From contig JANTGP010000013.1 in the NCBI GenBank assembly GCA_024762835.1, positions 1-35,428 on the forward strand: 35,428 bases of DNA. Direction: 5' to 3'. Shown here one piece after another: positions 18,886 through 28,851 of this stretch; position 1 is the first letter of the stretch, and the number at the start of each line of letters is the position of its first letter. The stretch is from Bacteroidota bacterium. Its GTDB lineage: Bacteria; Bacteroidota; Bacteroidia; Bacteroidales; M50B96. Position numbers and translations under genes: made by a program. The notes under the pieces are model-generated. The model saw only the letters and a program-made list of their open reading frames with translations, was not told where the DNA came from and ran no database searches.

Positions 18886-19434
18886 TTAGCTGCCTCTAAT
18901 CTTATTTAATTCTATGAGTTTCTGTTGTATTAGTTTTCGAGCTCTCGAATATTGCGATTTTGATGTACTAATATCAATATTCAACATCTCGGCAATCTCT
19001 TTGTGTTTATAACCTTCAATAGCAAACAAGTTAAAAACTATTTGATAACCTGCCGGCAAAGCCCTGATAACATCCAGCAACTCATTATGTGTAAATTCTG
19101 CTTCGGTGTATGAATTGTTTACAATATTTGTCTCTCTAATATCATTAATATCATTCTGATATGCATGTTTGAGATTTTTTTTGTAAATTGTGATAGCAGT
19201 ATTTACAGCAATTCGTTTCATCCAACCTTCAAAAGAACCTTTGTCTTCAAATTGTCCAAGGCTTTTGTAAATTTTAATGAAAACTTCTTGTAAAACGTCT
19301 TCTGCCTCAGAACGATCTTTAGTATATCTCATACAAACTCCCAATAATATATGCGAGTAGCTATCAAATAACTTCTTCTGTGCTTTTTTATCATTGTTTA
19401 AGCATCCTTGTATTAACTGTTTTTCAGTTTGCAT
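18886..19434 (-). CDS. RNA polymerase ECF sigma factor
   Basis: Sigma2 CMRYTKDRSEAEDVLQEVFIKIYKSLGQFEDKGSFEGWMKRIAVN and sigma4 LPAGYQIVFNLFAIEGYKHKEIAEMLNI. Confidence 0.95.
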   Translation of the reverse strand: MQTEKQLIQGCLNNDKKAQKKLFDSYSHILLGVCMRYTKDRSEAEDVLQEVFIKIYKSLGQFEDKGSFEGWMKRIAVNTAITIYKKNLKHAYQNDINDIRETNIVNNSYTEAEFTHNELLDVIRALPAGYQIVFNLFAIEGYKHKEIAEMLNIDISTSKSQYSRARKLIQQKLIELNKIRGS

Positions 19435-19455
19435 TCTCTCGTTCTGTTTTGATTT

Positions 19456-19484
19456 GACTACAAATGATTTTAAAAGGTTGCAAA
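19456..19484 (-). promoter_or_regulatory. Candidate ECF-type promoter for the sigma operon
   Basis: Minus strand TTTGCAACCTTTTAAAATCATTTGTAGTC, about 22 nt before the sigma start. Confidence 0.35.
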
Positions 19485-19675
19485 GGCTTCAAAAAAAATA
19501 TATAATTTTATCATCAAATAGTTACTTTTGTCAAGTATTCGGCAAATATCAGAATTTTAAATAGTTAATAAAAGAACAGATTATATATCCATGACTATAG
19601 TCTTATAAGACTCACAGGATAATGATTTTATAACTATAAAAAGCCGATTCTAACAACAAAAAAATAATTATACAG

Positions 19676-20470
19676 ATGAAACAATATTTGAATCTTTTAA
19701 ATCATGTACTAACAACAGGTGTAAAAAAAGAAGACCGCACAGGAACCGGAACTATTTCGGTGTTTGGTCATCAAATGAGATTTAATCTCGAAGACGGCTT
19801 CCCTTTGCTTACAACCAAGAAATTACATATTCGCTCTATCATGCACGAACTGCTATGGTTTTTAAAAGGCGAAACAAATATTAAGTATCTAAAAGATAAT
19901 AATGTAAGGATTTGGAACGAGTGGGCAGATGAGAATGGAAACCTTGGCCCTATATACGGATATCAATGGCGTTCGTGGCCGGCAGCAAACGGAAAGCACA
20001 TCGATCAAATAAGTCAGGTAATAGAATCAATTAAAAATAATCCAAACTCTCGCCGCCATTTAGTAAGTGCATGGAATGTTGGTGAAATTGAAAATATGGC
20101 TCTTCCACCTTGCCATATCTTATTTCAGTTTTATGTTTCAAACGGAAAATTATCTTGTCAGCTTTATCAGCGTAGCGCAGATATTTTCCTTGGAGTACCA
20201 TTTAATATCGCTTCGTATGCATTGCTTCTTGCTATGATGGCACAGGTTACGGGACTTAAACCGGGTGAGTTTATTCATACTCTAGGCGATGCTCATATTT
20301 ATCTTAACCATATTGAACAGGTGAAACTACAATTAACAAGAGAGCCTCTTCCCTTATCACAATTACAATTAAATAAGGATGTTAAAAGCATATTTGATTT
20401 TAAATATGAGGATTTCTCTATTGTAAATTATGAAGCTCACCCGCATATTAAAGGAGAAATATCAGTTTAG
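19676..20470 (+). CDS. thyA: Thymidylate synthase
   Basis: [19 protein letters not shown] active site, [20 protein letters not shown]. Confidence 0.98.
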   Translation: MKQYLNLLNHVLTTGVKKEDRTGTGTISVFGHQMRFNLEDGFPLLTTKKLHIRSIMHELLWFLKGETNIKYLKDNNVRIWNEWADENGNLGPIYGYQWRSWPAANGKHIDQISQVIESIKNNPNSRRHLVSAWNVGEIENMALPPCHILFQFYVSNGKLSCQLYQRSADIFLGVPFNIASYALLLAMMAQVTGLKPGEFIHTLGDAHIYLNHIEQVKLQLTREPLPLSQLQLNKDVKSIFDFKYEDFSIVNYEAHPHIKGEISV

Positions 20471-20516
20471 AACGCATCTCAAATCACTTTACGGAAAATT
20501 TTAATATTTTTATTGC

Positions 20517-21008
20517 ATGAAGAATATATCAATTATAGTAGCAATAGCCGAGAATAATGCCATTGGAAAAAACAATGACCTTCTGTGGCACATCTCTGAT
20601 GATTTAAAAAGATTTAAGAAACTTACCACCGGAAATAATATTATAATGGGTAAGCGAACTTTTCTATCATTGCCCAAGGGCCCATTACCAAACCGTACAA
20701 ATATTGTAATAAGCGACCAAGTGGGTGAATTGTTTGATGGATGCAAAATGGCATATTCAATTGAAGAAGCACTTGAATTGATGGATGAGAATAAAGAGAA
20801 TTTTATAATAGGTGGTGGGATGATTTATAAACAATTCTTGCCTCTTGCAAATAAATTGTATTTAACCCGTGTACACAAATCATTCGATGCCGATACATTT
20901 TTCCCTGAGATTGATTTAGAGAACTGGACTCTTGTTGAAAGTGAAATATATGAGGAAGGTGGTAAGAATCAATATCCACACAGTTTTCAGATTTTAGTCA
21001 GGAAATAA
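20517..21008 (+). CDS. folA: Dihydrofolate reductase
   Basis: IVAIAENNAIGKNNDLLWHISDDLKRFKKLTTGNNIIMGKRTFLSLP, GGGMIYKQFL. Confidence 0.97.
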   Translation: MKNISIIVAIAENNAIGKNNDLLWHISDDLKRFKKLTTGNNIIMGKRTFLSLPKGPLPNRTNIVISDQVGELFDGCKMAYSIEEALELMDENKENFIIGGGMIYKQFLPLANKLYLTRVHKSFDADTFFPEIDLENWTLVESEIYEEGGKNQYPHSFQILVRK

Positions 21009-21026
21009 TTACAACTACCTGTCTTA

Positions 21027-21662
21027 TTACAGTTTATAAACTTTCTGTACTTTCTTCAGCATTTCCTCAAAGTGAATATCCATGTCTATTAGTTTCCCGT
21101 TCTTCATGTCGTAAATCCAACCATGAACAGTCGGGTAACCATATTTCAAATAGCTTTTCTGAACAAATGAAGTTTTAATAACATTCTCACACTGTTCAAT
21201 CACGTTGAGCTCAACCAAACGGTCATATTTTGATTCTTCATTCTCAATTAATTCCAGCTCTTTAAAATTAAACCTGTAAACATCTCTAATGTTTTTCAAC
21301 CAATTATCAAGCAAACCGAAAGATTTTTGTTCCATTGCCGTATGAATTCCTCCGCAACCATAATGTCCGCAAACAACAATATGTTTAACCTTAAGGTGCT
21401 CAACAGCATATTGAATAATAGACATCGTATTTAAATCATTATTCGACACTAGGTTTCCAATATTTCTGTGAACAAATAAATCGCCAACATCCAAACCGGT
21501 AATGATATTTGCCGGAACTCTACTATCCGAACATCCGATATACAAGAAATCAGGATTTTGTTCTTTGTACAGTTTTTGAAAATACTCATTATCATTTTCC
21601 GTTTTACTACTAAGCCATTCATGGTTTAGTTTAAAAATCGCATCATATTTATCTGACTTCAT
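21027..21662 (-). CDS. Beta-class carbonic anhydrase; start adjusted to MKSDKYD
   Basis: YIGCSDSRVPAN, HRNIGN, VVCGHYGCGGI zinc ligands. Confidence 0.94.
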   Translation of the reverse strand: MKSDKYDAIFKLNHEWLSSKTENDNEYFQKLYKEQNPDFLYIGCSDSRVPANIITGLDVGDLFVHRNIGNLVSNNDLNTMSIIQYAVEHLKVKHIVVCGHYGCGGIHTAMEQKSFGLLDNWLKNIRDVYRFNFKELELIENEESKYDRLVELNVIEQCENVIKTSFVQKSYLKYGYPTVHGWIYDMKNGKLIDMDIHFEEMLKKVQKVYKL

Positions 21663-21796
21663 AAGGCTTGTAAATTTTACCAAATATAGTTTTTTTTGTC
21701 GTTTCAAAAAATACATTTGAGATTGTTAATTATGTTGTTGATAATCTATATTGATAATCTTTTGTAAATTAAAGAAGTTTAAGCATTTTTAGCCGT

Positions 21797-23647
21797 ATGG
21801 TAGCAAGTTATACAGATGATACAATAAAGACACTTGATTGGCGGGAACATATCCGGAAAAGACCCGGTATGTATATCGGTAAATTAGGCGATGGCTCTTC
21901 AAAAGACGATGGTATTTATATACTTTTAAAAGAAGTGATTGATAACTCTATTGATGAGTACATGATGGGATTTGGTAAATCAATTGATATTACTTTGAAA
22001 GAATCTTTTGTTGAAGTACGTGATTATGGCCGTGGGATACCGCTTGGAAAAGTGCTTGATGTTGCATCAAAAATGAATACCGGAGCAAAATACGATTCAA
22101 AAGTATTTAAGAAAACCGTTGGATTAAACGGAGTTGGTATTAAAGCGGTTAATGCTCTGTCGATAAATTTTATTATTCGCTCCATTCGCGAAGGAAAAAT
22201 GAAAGCTGTGGAATTCTCACAAGGTAATCTCACAAGCGAAAAAAGAATTGTTAAAAGTGATGAGCCAAATGGTACATATATTTCTTTTATTCCTGATAAA
22301 GAATTGTTTGGCAACTATAGTTTTATTGTTGAATATATTGAGAGCTTATTACGTAACTATTCATTCTTAAATGCCGGATTAAGCATAAATTTTAACGGTA
22401 CAAGATTTTTTAGCAAGAATGGATTATTAGATCTTTTGAATCAAAATCTGGGAACAAGCCAAAGCCTATATCCAATAATTCATTTAAAAGGTGAGGATAT
22501 TGAAGTTGCCTTAACACACGGCAGGCAATATGGTGAGGATTATTATTCATTTGTTAACGGACAGCATACTGTACAGGGCGGCACTCACCTTACAGCTTTC
22601 AAAGAAGTAATAGTCAGAACAGTAAGAGATTTCTTTAAAAAAGATTTTGATGCTTCAGATATAAGAACAGGTATTACGGCAGCCATAAGTATAAAAGTTG
22701 AAGACCCGGTTTTTGAATCGCAGACTAAGACAAAACTAGGTTCAAAAGAAGTTGGACCCGAGGGACCGAGTGTAAGAAACTTTATTAACGACTTTTTAAA
22801 AATATCTTTAGACAATTTTCTACATAAGAATCCCGCTACCGCTGAGATTTTACTAAATAAAATATTAGAGTCGGAAAAAGAAAGAAAAGCGATATCAGGA
22901 ATTAAAAAGCTGGCACGAGAAAGAGCAAAAAAAGCAAGTTTACACAATAAGAAACTTCGAGACTGCCGCATTCATTATAACTCAAATAAAGACGGGCGTG
23001 AACAATCAACCATTTTTATTACCGAGGGTGACTCTGCAAGCGGCTCAATTACCAAATCAAGGGATGTAAATACGCAGGCTGTTTTTAGCCTAAAAGGTAA
23101 GCCCTTAAACACATACGGGCTAACAAAGAAAATTGTTTATGAAAACGAGGAATTTAATCTTTTACAATCTGCTTTAAATATAGAAGAAGGAATTGAGAAC
23201 CTTAGGTATAACCATGTGATAATTGCTACAGATGCTGATGTTGATGGAATGCATATCAGACTCTTACTTATCACATTTTTTCTTCAATTCTTTCCCGAGT
23301 TAATAAAGTCCGGACATTTATACATTTTGCAAACGCCTTTGTTCAGAGTAAGAAATAAGAAAAAAACAATATACTGCTATTCGTCAACTGAAAAACTAAA
23401 TGCCTTAAAAAGTTTAGGAACAAAGACGGAAACAACAAGATTTAAGGGACTTGGGGAGATTTCGCCATCAGAGTTTAAATATTTTATTGGTAAAAATATG
23501 CGACTTGAACCTGTTATTCAAAGCAGGGATGAGTCTATTTCCGAATTGCTCGAATTTTATATGGGAAAGAATACTCTGACACGTCAAAATTTTATTATTG
23601 ACAATTTAAGGGTTGAGTTAGACGAGCTGGAAGAGGAAGAGGTTTAA
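21797..23647 (+). CDS. parE: Type IIA topoisomerase subunit B, ParE-type (topoisomerase IV subunit B)
   Basis: [64 protein letters not shown]. Confidence 0.9.
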   Translation: MVASYTDDTIKTLDWREHIRKRPGMYIGKLGDGSSKDDGIYILLKEVIDNSIDEYMMGFGKSIDITLKESFVEVRDYGRGIPLGKVLDVASKMNTGAKYDSKVFKKTVGLNGVGIKAVNALSINFIIRSIREGKMKAVEFSQGNLTSEKRIVKSDEPNGTYISFIPDKELFGNYSFIVEYIESLLRNYSFLNAGLSINFNGTRFFSKNGLLDLLNQNLGTSQSLYPIIHLKGEDIEVALTHGRQYGEDYYSFVNGQHTVQGGTHLTAFKEVIVRTVRDFFKKDFDASDIRTGITAAISIKVEDPVFESQTKTKLGSKEVGPEGPSVRNFINDFLKISLDNFLHKNPATAEILLNKILESEKERKAISGIKKLARERAKKASLHNKKLRDCRIHYNSNKDGREQSTIFITEGDSASGSITKSRDVNTQAVFSLKGKPLNTYGLTKKIVYENEEFNLLQSALNIEEGIENLRYNHVIIATDADVDGMHIRLLLITFFLQFFPELIKSGHLYILQTPLFRVRNKKKTIYCYSSTEKLNALKSLGTKTETTRFKGLGEISPSEFKYFIGKNMRLEPVIQSRDESISELLEFYMGKNTLTRQNFIIDNLRVELDELEEEEV

Positions 23648-23692
23648 TTCTTCTTTATTATATAATGTTTGATATCAGGAGATAAATCGTTT

Positions 23693-24574
23693 TTATAGCT
23701 TATTCAGATAATTGTTAATTGCCTCTTTAGCTACTTTCCGTCCTAAGTCAATAATCTCTTTTGACTTGTAAAAATCGTAAGTTCCAAATGATTCATGTGG
23801 AAAACTAATCAAAATATCAGGCTTATATTTCTCTAATGTCAGTTGCGAAATCTTATACAGCATAATGCTTGTTGACTTATCCAATAAATTAATATAGCCC
23901 ATTTTGTCTTTAGAATGTTTCGGGATATGAGAATTTAGCTTTGCCAATATCGCGTTAATGTGATTTGGGTAAGAACTTGTTTCTTCAGTTTTTTCAATCT
24001 TATCCATTTTAAAGGTATTTGGAATGCGTGCATTTACATCTGACACTACAAGGATATCATTATCAGAACGTTCTACTCTGTCTATCGGAATAGGATTTAA
24101 CACTCCCCCATCAATCAGGTATGATTCTTCTTTCTTAACAGGAATAAAAACCGTAGGAATAGATATCGAAGCTCTTATTGCATTATACAAACTGCCGGAT
24201 TTAAAGACAACTTCTTTTTCATTTGTAACATCTGTTGCAGATGTAGCAAAGGGAATTGACAAGTCCTCTATATTTCTATCGGGTATCATCTTTTCCATTT
24301 CCTTTACAACCTTCTCACCTTTTACCAAACCCGACCTGCTGATGGTAAGATCAAGAAGATTAAATACATCACGTTTTTCCAAACTGCACAACCAGTTTTT
24401 ATAAATCTCAAGCTTCCCTGTGGCATACATACCTCCAACCAAAGCCCCCATTGACGTTCCCGATATAGATTTAATATTGAACCCCTGACTTTCAAGTTCC
24501 TCAATTACACCAATATGTGCAATACCACGAGCACCTCCACTTCCTAAAACCAATGCAATATCTTTATTATTCAT
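23693..24574 (-). CDS. Patatin-like phospholipase
   Basis: GSGGARGIAHIGV oxyanion loop, GTSMG nucleophile, DGGV. Confidence 0.95.
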   Translation of the reverse strand: MNNKDIALVLGSGGARGIAHIGVIEELESQGFNIKSISGTSMGALVGGMYATGKLEIYKNWLCSLEKRDVFNLLDLTISRSGLVKGEKVVKEMEKMIPDRNIEDLSIPFATSATDVTNEKEVVFKSGSLYNAIRASISIPTVFIPVKKEESYLIDGGVLNPIPIDRVERSDNDILVVSDVNARIPNTFKMDKIEKTEETSSYPNHINAILAKLNSHIPKHSKDKMGYINLLDKSTSIMLYKISQLTLEKYKPDILISFPHESFGTYDFYKSKEIIDLGRKVAKEAINNYLNKL

Positions 24575-24598
24575 TTTTGCTTTCCCCCATTTACTAAT

Positions 24599-25435
24599 CT
24601 AACACTTTGAAAACTTTATTGGTAATGTATATGATACTTTAACTGCCTGACCGGACTGCTTGCCGGGAATCCATCTTGGCAATTTCTTAACAATCTCAAT
24701 AGCAACCTGATCCAAACCTTTCTTTTTCTTTCCAACAATAACAGGATCTGTTATTTCACCTTTTTCATTTATTAAAAATTCCACAAATACTTTTCCGCAC
24801 GAATGAATATTATAGGTATTCTCGGCATATTCAATCTCCTTATTTATTGTTTTGTCCAATGCAACAACACCCCCCGGAAATTCAGGCATCTCTTCGGTAA
24901 AAGTAAATATTTGATTCGAAAAATCCGGCTTATTCATATTATCAAGTGTAAATAATTTCTTTAGATTTATTTCGCTTTTTGCTACTGAAAGATTGTTAAC
25001 CTTCTTATCTTGTTGCATTTGAACGTCTTCCTTTCCGGGACTCGGCGGAAAATAAACTATATTACTATTATTTTCCTCATCAGTAATATTTTCAGCATTT
25101 TGACTATCGCTTTTTAAATTAAATATATAAAATAAGCCTAATATAAAAAGTATAGAAGCAGCAAATGTTGAAAGAATAAAGATTCTGTTTGATTGTTTAG
25201 CTGCTGATGTTTTTTGCCTGGTCTTATCTTTAATTTCATTCTTTATTTCGGAAATATTTAACTCAGAACTTTCGGATAACTTAATGCCATCAATTGCATT
25301 AGCACAAAAATCACAATTCTCAAGATGACTTAAAACATCTTTTAAGTCTTTCTCGCCAAGTGTTTTTGCAATATAGCTTTCAATTGCTTCGCCTGTAAGG
25401 CATCCAAATTCGTTAAATAATCTGCTGTCACTCAT
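24599..25435 (-). CDS. Zinc-finger anti-sigma (ZAS/zf-HC2-like) protein fused to a TonB C-terminal domain
   Basis: HLENCDFC (HxxxCxxC), one TM IFILSTFAASILFILGLFYIF, C-terminal GKVFVEFLINEKGEITDPVIV...WIPGKQSGQAVKVSYTLPIKF; 8-nt overlap with the upstream ECF sigma gene. Confidence 0.85.
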   Translation of the reverse strand: MSDSRLFNEFGCLTGEAIESYIAKTLGEKDLKDVLSHLENCDFCANAIDGIKLSESSELNISEIKNEIKDKTRQKTSAAKQSNRIFILSTFAASILFILGLFYIFNLKSDSQNAENITDEENNSNIVYFPPSPGKEDVQMQQDKKVNNLSVAKSEINLKKLFTLDNMNKPDFSNQIFTFTEEMPEFPGGVVALDKTINKEIEYAENTYNIHSCGKVFVEFLINEKGEITDPVIVGKKKKGLDQVAIEIVKKLPRWIPGKQSGQAVKVSYTLPIKFSKC

Positions 25436-26051
25436 CGTTAAATTCATTTAATTTGCTTAAAGCAATTTGTAAATTTCTTTTCCCGTTCTGGATATAACTT
25501 TTAACTTTTGTTATTTCATATCCGGTAATTTCTACTGTTTCTTTATACGATTTCTGTTGTAGATAAACCAACTCAATACATTTTCGCTGTTCATCATTCA
25601 ACTGCTCAATTGCTCTATATAAACTTTCTTCCTGCTGTTTTTTCGTACCATCAATCTTAAGGGCAAGTTTGTCCTCAGTTTCCATAATCGAAATATTAAT
25701 TCCTCGCTTCGTGTATTCCACATATCTACTATTCTGACTTTGTATACGCTTTTGTTTCAGGCAATAATTTTTGCTTACAATGTACAACCAATTCTTAAAA
25801 TTTTGTACTTCATAAGTTTTCAGATCAACTAATATTGTCTCAAATATTTCCATTACAGCATCCTTACAAGCATCTTCGTTTTTCAGGTATTTCATACAAA
25901 CACCATAAACTAAATGGACAAAAGGGTCAAACAGCTCTCCTATTAGCTCAGTGTTACCACTCTTCTTATATTGCTCAATCAGTTTAACATGGTAAACATT
26001 GGTATTTGAAAAACTATCCTTTCTTTTCTTATTTGAAAACTTTAAAAACAA
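25428..26051 (-). CDS. RNA polymerase ECF-type sigma factor
   Basis: VHLVYGVCMKYLKNEDACKDAVMEIFETIL and LNDEQRKCIELVYLQQKSYKETVEITGYEITKVKSYIQNGKRNLQ. Confidence 0.88.
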   Translation of the reverse strand: MFLKFSNKKRKDSFSNTNVYHVKLIEQYKKSGNTELIGELFDPFVHLVYGVCMKYLKNEDACKDAVMEIFETILVDLKTYEVQNFKNWLYIVSKNYCLKQKRIQSQNSRYVEYTKRGINISIMETEDKLALKIDGTKKQQEESLYRAIEQLNDEQRKCIELVYLQQKSYKETVEITGYEITKVKSYIQNGKRNLQIALSKLNEFNDE

Positions 26052-26231
26052 ACTATAGTATTTATTTTAATCTAATTTTAAGTAATCACAAGATAGTAAA
26101 ATTATTGTAATACTTCATAAAGTATTCTGTCTTATAAATTATAAGGGAAGAAAAAAATAATATTCCATACAAAAAGCAGAAATAAAAATAATTATCTTAG
26201 CTCAATGAAAATTTTATAACTATTTACAAAT

Positions 26232-26774
26232 ATGAGAATACTAAAAGAAGATAGCCTAGCTGTAATTATTGATATTCAGGAATTATTATTCCCTTTGATA
26301 AGTGAAAATGAAAAGATAGAAAAGAATACTGTTACCTTGGTTAAAGGATTAAAAGAACTTGGAATAGATATTATTGTAACCCAGCAATATACAAAAGGTC
26401 TAAAACCTACTATCAACAGTGTTGCAACTGCCATTGGTGAATTTAAGCACATCGAAAAAATGTCGTTTAGCTGTTGTAACGAAGCTAAATTTGTAGAAGA
26501 GTTAGTTGTACAAAATAAGAAAAATATAATTATTGCCGGAATTGAAACTCATGTTTGTGTACTACAAACTGTTGTTGATTTAATTGATTTAGGTTATCAA
26601 CCTGTTGTTGTCGAAGACTGTGTTTCTTCACGAAACCTTAATGATAAAAGTATTGCCATTGAAAGAATGAGAAATGAAGGAGCAATTATTACAACTTACG
26701 AATCACTCCTTTTTGAACTATTACAATATTCGGGGACAGATACTTTTAAAGCAATTTCGCGTTTGGTAAAATAA
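26232..26774 (+). CDS. Isochorismatase-family hydrolase
   Basis: VIIDIQE, GIETHVCVLQTVVDL catalytic Cys. Confidence 0.92.
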   Translation: MRILKEDSLAVIIDIQELLFPLISENEKIEKNTVTLVKGLKELGIDIIVTQQYTKGLKPTINSVATAIGEFKHIEKMSFSCCNEAKFVEELVVQNKKNIIIAGIETHVCVLQTVVDLIDLGYQPVVVEDCVSSRNLNDKSIAIERMRNEGAIITTYESLLFELLQYSGTDTFKAISRLVK

Positions 26775-26788
26775 TTGACAGCCTGCAA

Positions 26789-27601
26789 TTATTCGTAAAT
26801 AAAATACAGAATATTTTTTAAAAGTAATGTTGTCTGCTCGGCATGCACCCAATGTCCGGCATTTGGAATTGTTACCAATTCGGCAAAGGGAAAAATATTT
26901 GCTATTATATTGTCGTAATCCTCTTCCAGAATGTAAGCTGAATTTGCAGCTTTTACAAAAAGCACGGGGAAACCTACTATCTCATTTCCGTTTACAAAAT
27001 CCTGCTCATTCATACCGTCAAGAATTTTTGGCATATTCTTTTCAATAGCTTTTACATTCAATCGCCATTCGTAAACGCCATCGCTATTTCTATTTAAATT
27101 CTTAAGCAAGAATTGTCTTACCCTTTCATAAGGAATTGTTTTAGCAAGCTCATTGTCAACATCCTGACGCGATTTTATTTTGGAGAAATCAATTGCCTTC
27201 ATGGCAGAAATAATCTTCATGTGATTGATTGTTTGAGGTAAATCCTCATCTGGCAGAATATACGATTTTGGTGCAATATCAATCACAATTAAATGGCTTA
27301 TCCTTTCGGGATAGTCCTTAGCAAAAAACATTATTGTTTTCCCACCCATCGAGTGTCCTATTAATACAGCTTTCTCAATGGACATTTTATCCATAAACTC
27401 AAGAAGGTCGTCTTTTAGAACTTCGTAGTTAAAATCGTCGCAGTGTGGCGAGCGTCCATGATTACGCTGGTCGATAAGAAAGACTTCAAAATTTTCTGAA
27501 AGCTTTTTGGCAATTGTCACCCAATTGTCTGATGAACCATATAAGCCATGCACAATTATAACAGCAGGACCTTCACCATATTTTCTATAAAACAATTCCA
27601 T
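26789..27601 (-). CDS. Alpha/beta hydrolase (YbfF-like esterase)
   Basis: VHGLYGSSDNW, DQRNHGRSPH, GHSMGGKTIM, NAGHWVHAEQ. Confidence 0.93.
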   Translation of the reverse strand: MELFYRKYGEGPAVIIVHGLYGSSDNWVTIAKKLSENFEVFLIDQRNHGRSPHCDDFNYEVLKDDLLEFMDKMSIEKAVLIGHSMGGKTIMFFAKDYPERISHLIVIDIAPKSYILPDEDLPQTINHMKIISAMKAIDFSKIKSRQDVDNELAKTIPYERVRQFLLKNLNRNSDGVYEWRLNVKAIEKNMPKILDGMNEQDFVNGNEIVGFPVLFVKAANSAYILEEDYDNIIANIFPFAELVTIPNAGHWVHAEQTTLLLKNILYFIYE

Positions 27602-27716
27602 AATATAGTTTTCTGCAAAGCTAAATAAGATTTATAAAATAGATTTCATAAACAGCTTAAAAATGTAATGTCGAATCTCATTTGCTTTATTACTTTTGTT
27701 TCAAAATTATTTCAAT

Positions 27717-28331
27717 ATGACAATTATAATAATTGTAGTAACATTTGCTGTATCTGTTGTTGCTTTCAAGCAAGCTGAAGTATTTGATAAACTTAAGTTT
27801 AATGCCTACCGCATTGTTCATTACAGAGAATGGAACAGAATGATTTCCCATGGTTTTATCCATGCCGATTGGATACACCTGATAATAAATATGCTGGTTT
27901 TTCTTTCTTTCGGCAGGTCAGTTGAAGATATTTTCAAGCAACTGCAAATTGCAGAATGGCTTAGTAATCCGGTTCTTGATTTTGCTATTCTATATTTTGG
28001 CGGTATAGTTGTTTCTTCTATTTGGACATTAATAAAGCAAAGAGATAATGAATATTATAACTCTGTTGGTGCATCTGGTGCTGTATCTGCCGTTGTGTTT
28101 ACAAGCATCTTTTTCGACCCTTGGGCTAAAATTTATTTTTACGGAATAATTGGCATCCCCGGAATTATTTTAGGATTTCTTTATCTTGCATATTCATATT
28201 ACATGAGTAAAAAAGGTGGTGATAATATCAATCACGATGCACATTTTGCCGGTGCAGTTTACGGATTTATTTTTCCTTTGTTGATTGATTACAAAATGAT
28301 TGATTTATTTTTATATAATTTTCAACATTAG
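27717..28331 (+). CDS. Rhomboid-family intramembrane serine protease
   Basis: HGFIHADWIHLIINM, VGASGAVSA catalytic Ser, DAHFAGAVYGF catalytic His. Confidence 0.93.
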   Translation: MTIIIIVVTFAVSVVAFKQAEVFDKLKFNAYRIVHYREWNRMISHGFIHADWIHLIINMLVFLSFGRSVEDIFKQLQIAEWLSNPVLDFAILYFGGIVVSSIWTLIKQRDNEYYNSVGASGAVSAVVFTSIFFDPWAKIYFYGIIGIPGIILGFLYLAYSYYMSKKGGDNINHDAHFAGAVYGFIFPLLIDYKMIDLFLYNFQH

Positions 28332-28353
28332 AGTCATATCTAATAATTATTAA

Positions 28354-28851
28354 ATGAAAAAAGCAGTTTTTATTGACAGAGACGGTGTAATTAATAATGA
28401 GTCTAATCATTATTATATATACAAATTGGATGAATTTATTATTAATGATGGAATTGTTGAAGCCTTACAACTTTTATCGAAAAATGATTTTCTGATAATT
28501 GTAATTACCAATCAGGGAGGTATTTCAAAAGGCATGTATACAAAGGCTGATGTTGATATAATTCATAACTCTTTTGAAATAACAATGGCAGAAAACGGTG
28601 TTGAAATTACCGAGTTTTATTATTGCCCTCATCATTCTGATATTGAGAAATGTTTATGTCGTAAACCCGATTCCCTTATGATTGAGAAAGCAGTTGCCCG
28701 GTTCGACATTGACGTAAAAAAGTCTTATTTAATTGGAGACAGCCAACGAGATATTGAAGCAGGCAAGAAAGCCGGATTAAAATGTTTCTTAATTGAGGCA
28801 AATGAAAATATACTACCCTTGTGTGAATCAATTGTAAATCCCAATCAATGA
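28354..28851 (+). CDS. HAD-IIIA phosphatase, GmhB-like (heptose 1,7-bisphosphate 7-phosphatase family)
   Basis: FIDRDGVIN, ITNQGGI, CPHHSDIEKCLCRKP, IGDSQRDIEAG. Confidence 0.87.
   Translation: MKKAVFIDRDGVINNESNHYYIYKLDEFIINDGIVEALQLLSKNDFLIIVITNQGGISKGMYTKADVDIIHNSFEITMAENGVEITEFYYCPHHSDIEKCLCRKPDSLMIEKAVARFDIDVKKSYLIGDSQRDIEAGKKAGLKCFLIEANENILPLCESIVNPNQ

Noticed and set aside
22585-22971. 128-aa minus-strand ORF inside parE
   Set aside because: Shadow ORF antisense to conserved topoisomerase sequence; Ser/Phe/Leu-rich artefact.
24024-24404. 126-aa plus-strand ORF inside the patatin gene
   Set aside because: Antisense shadow ORF with no domain signal.
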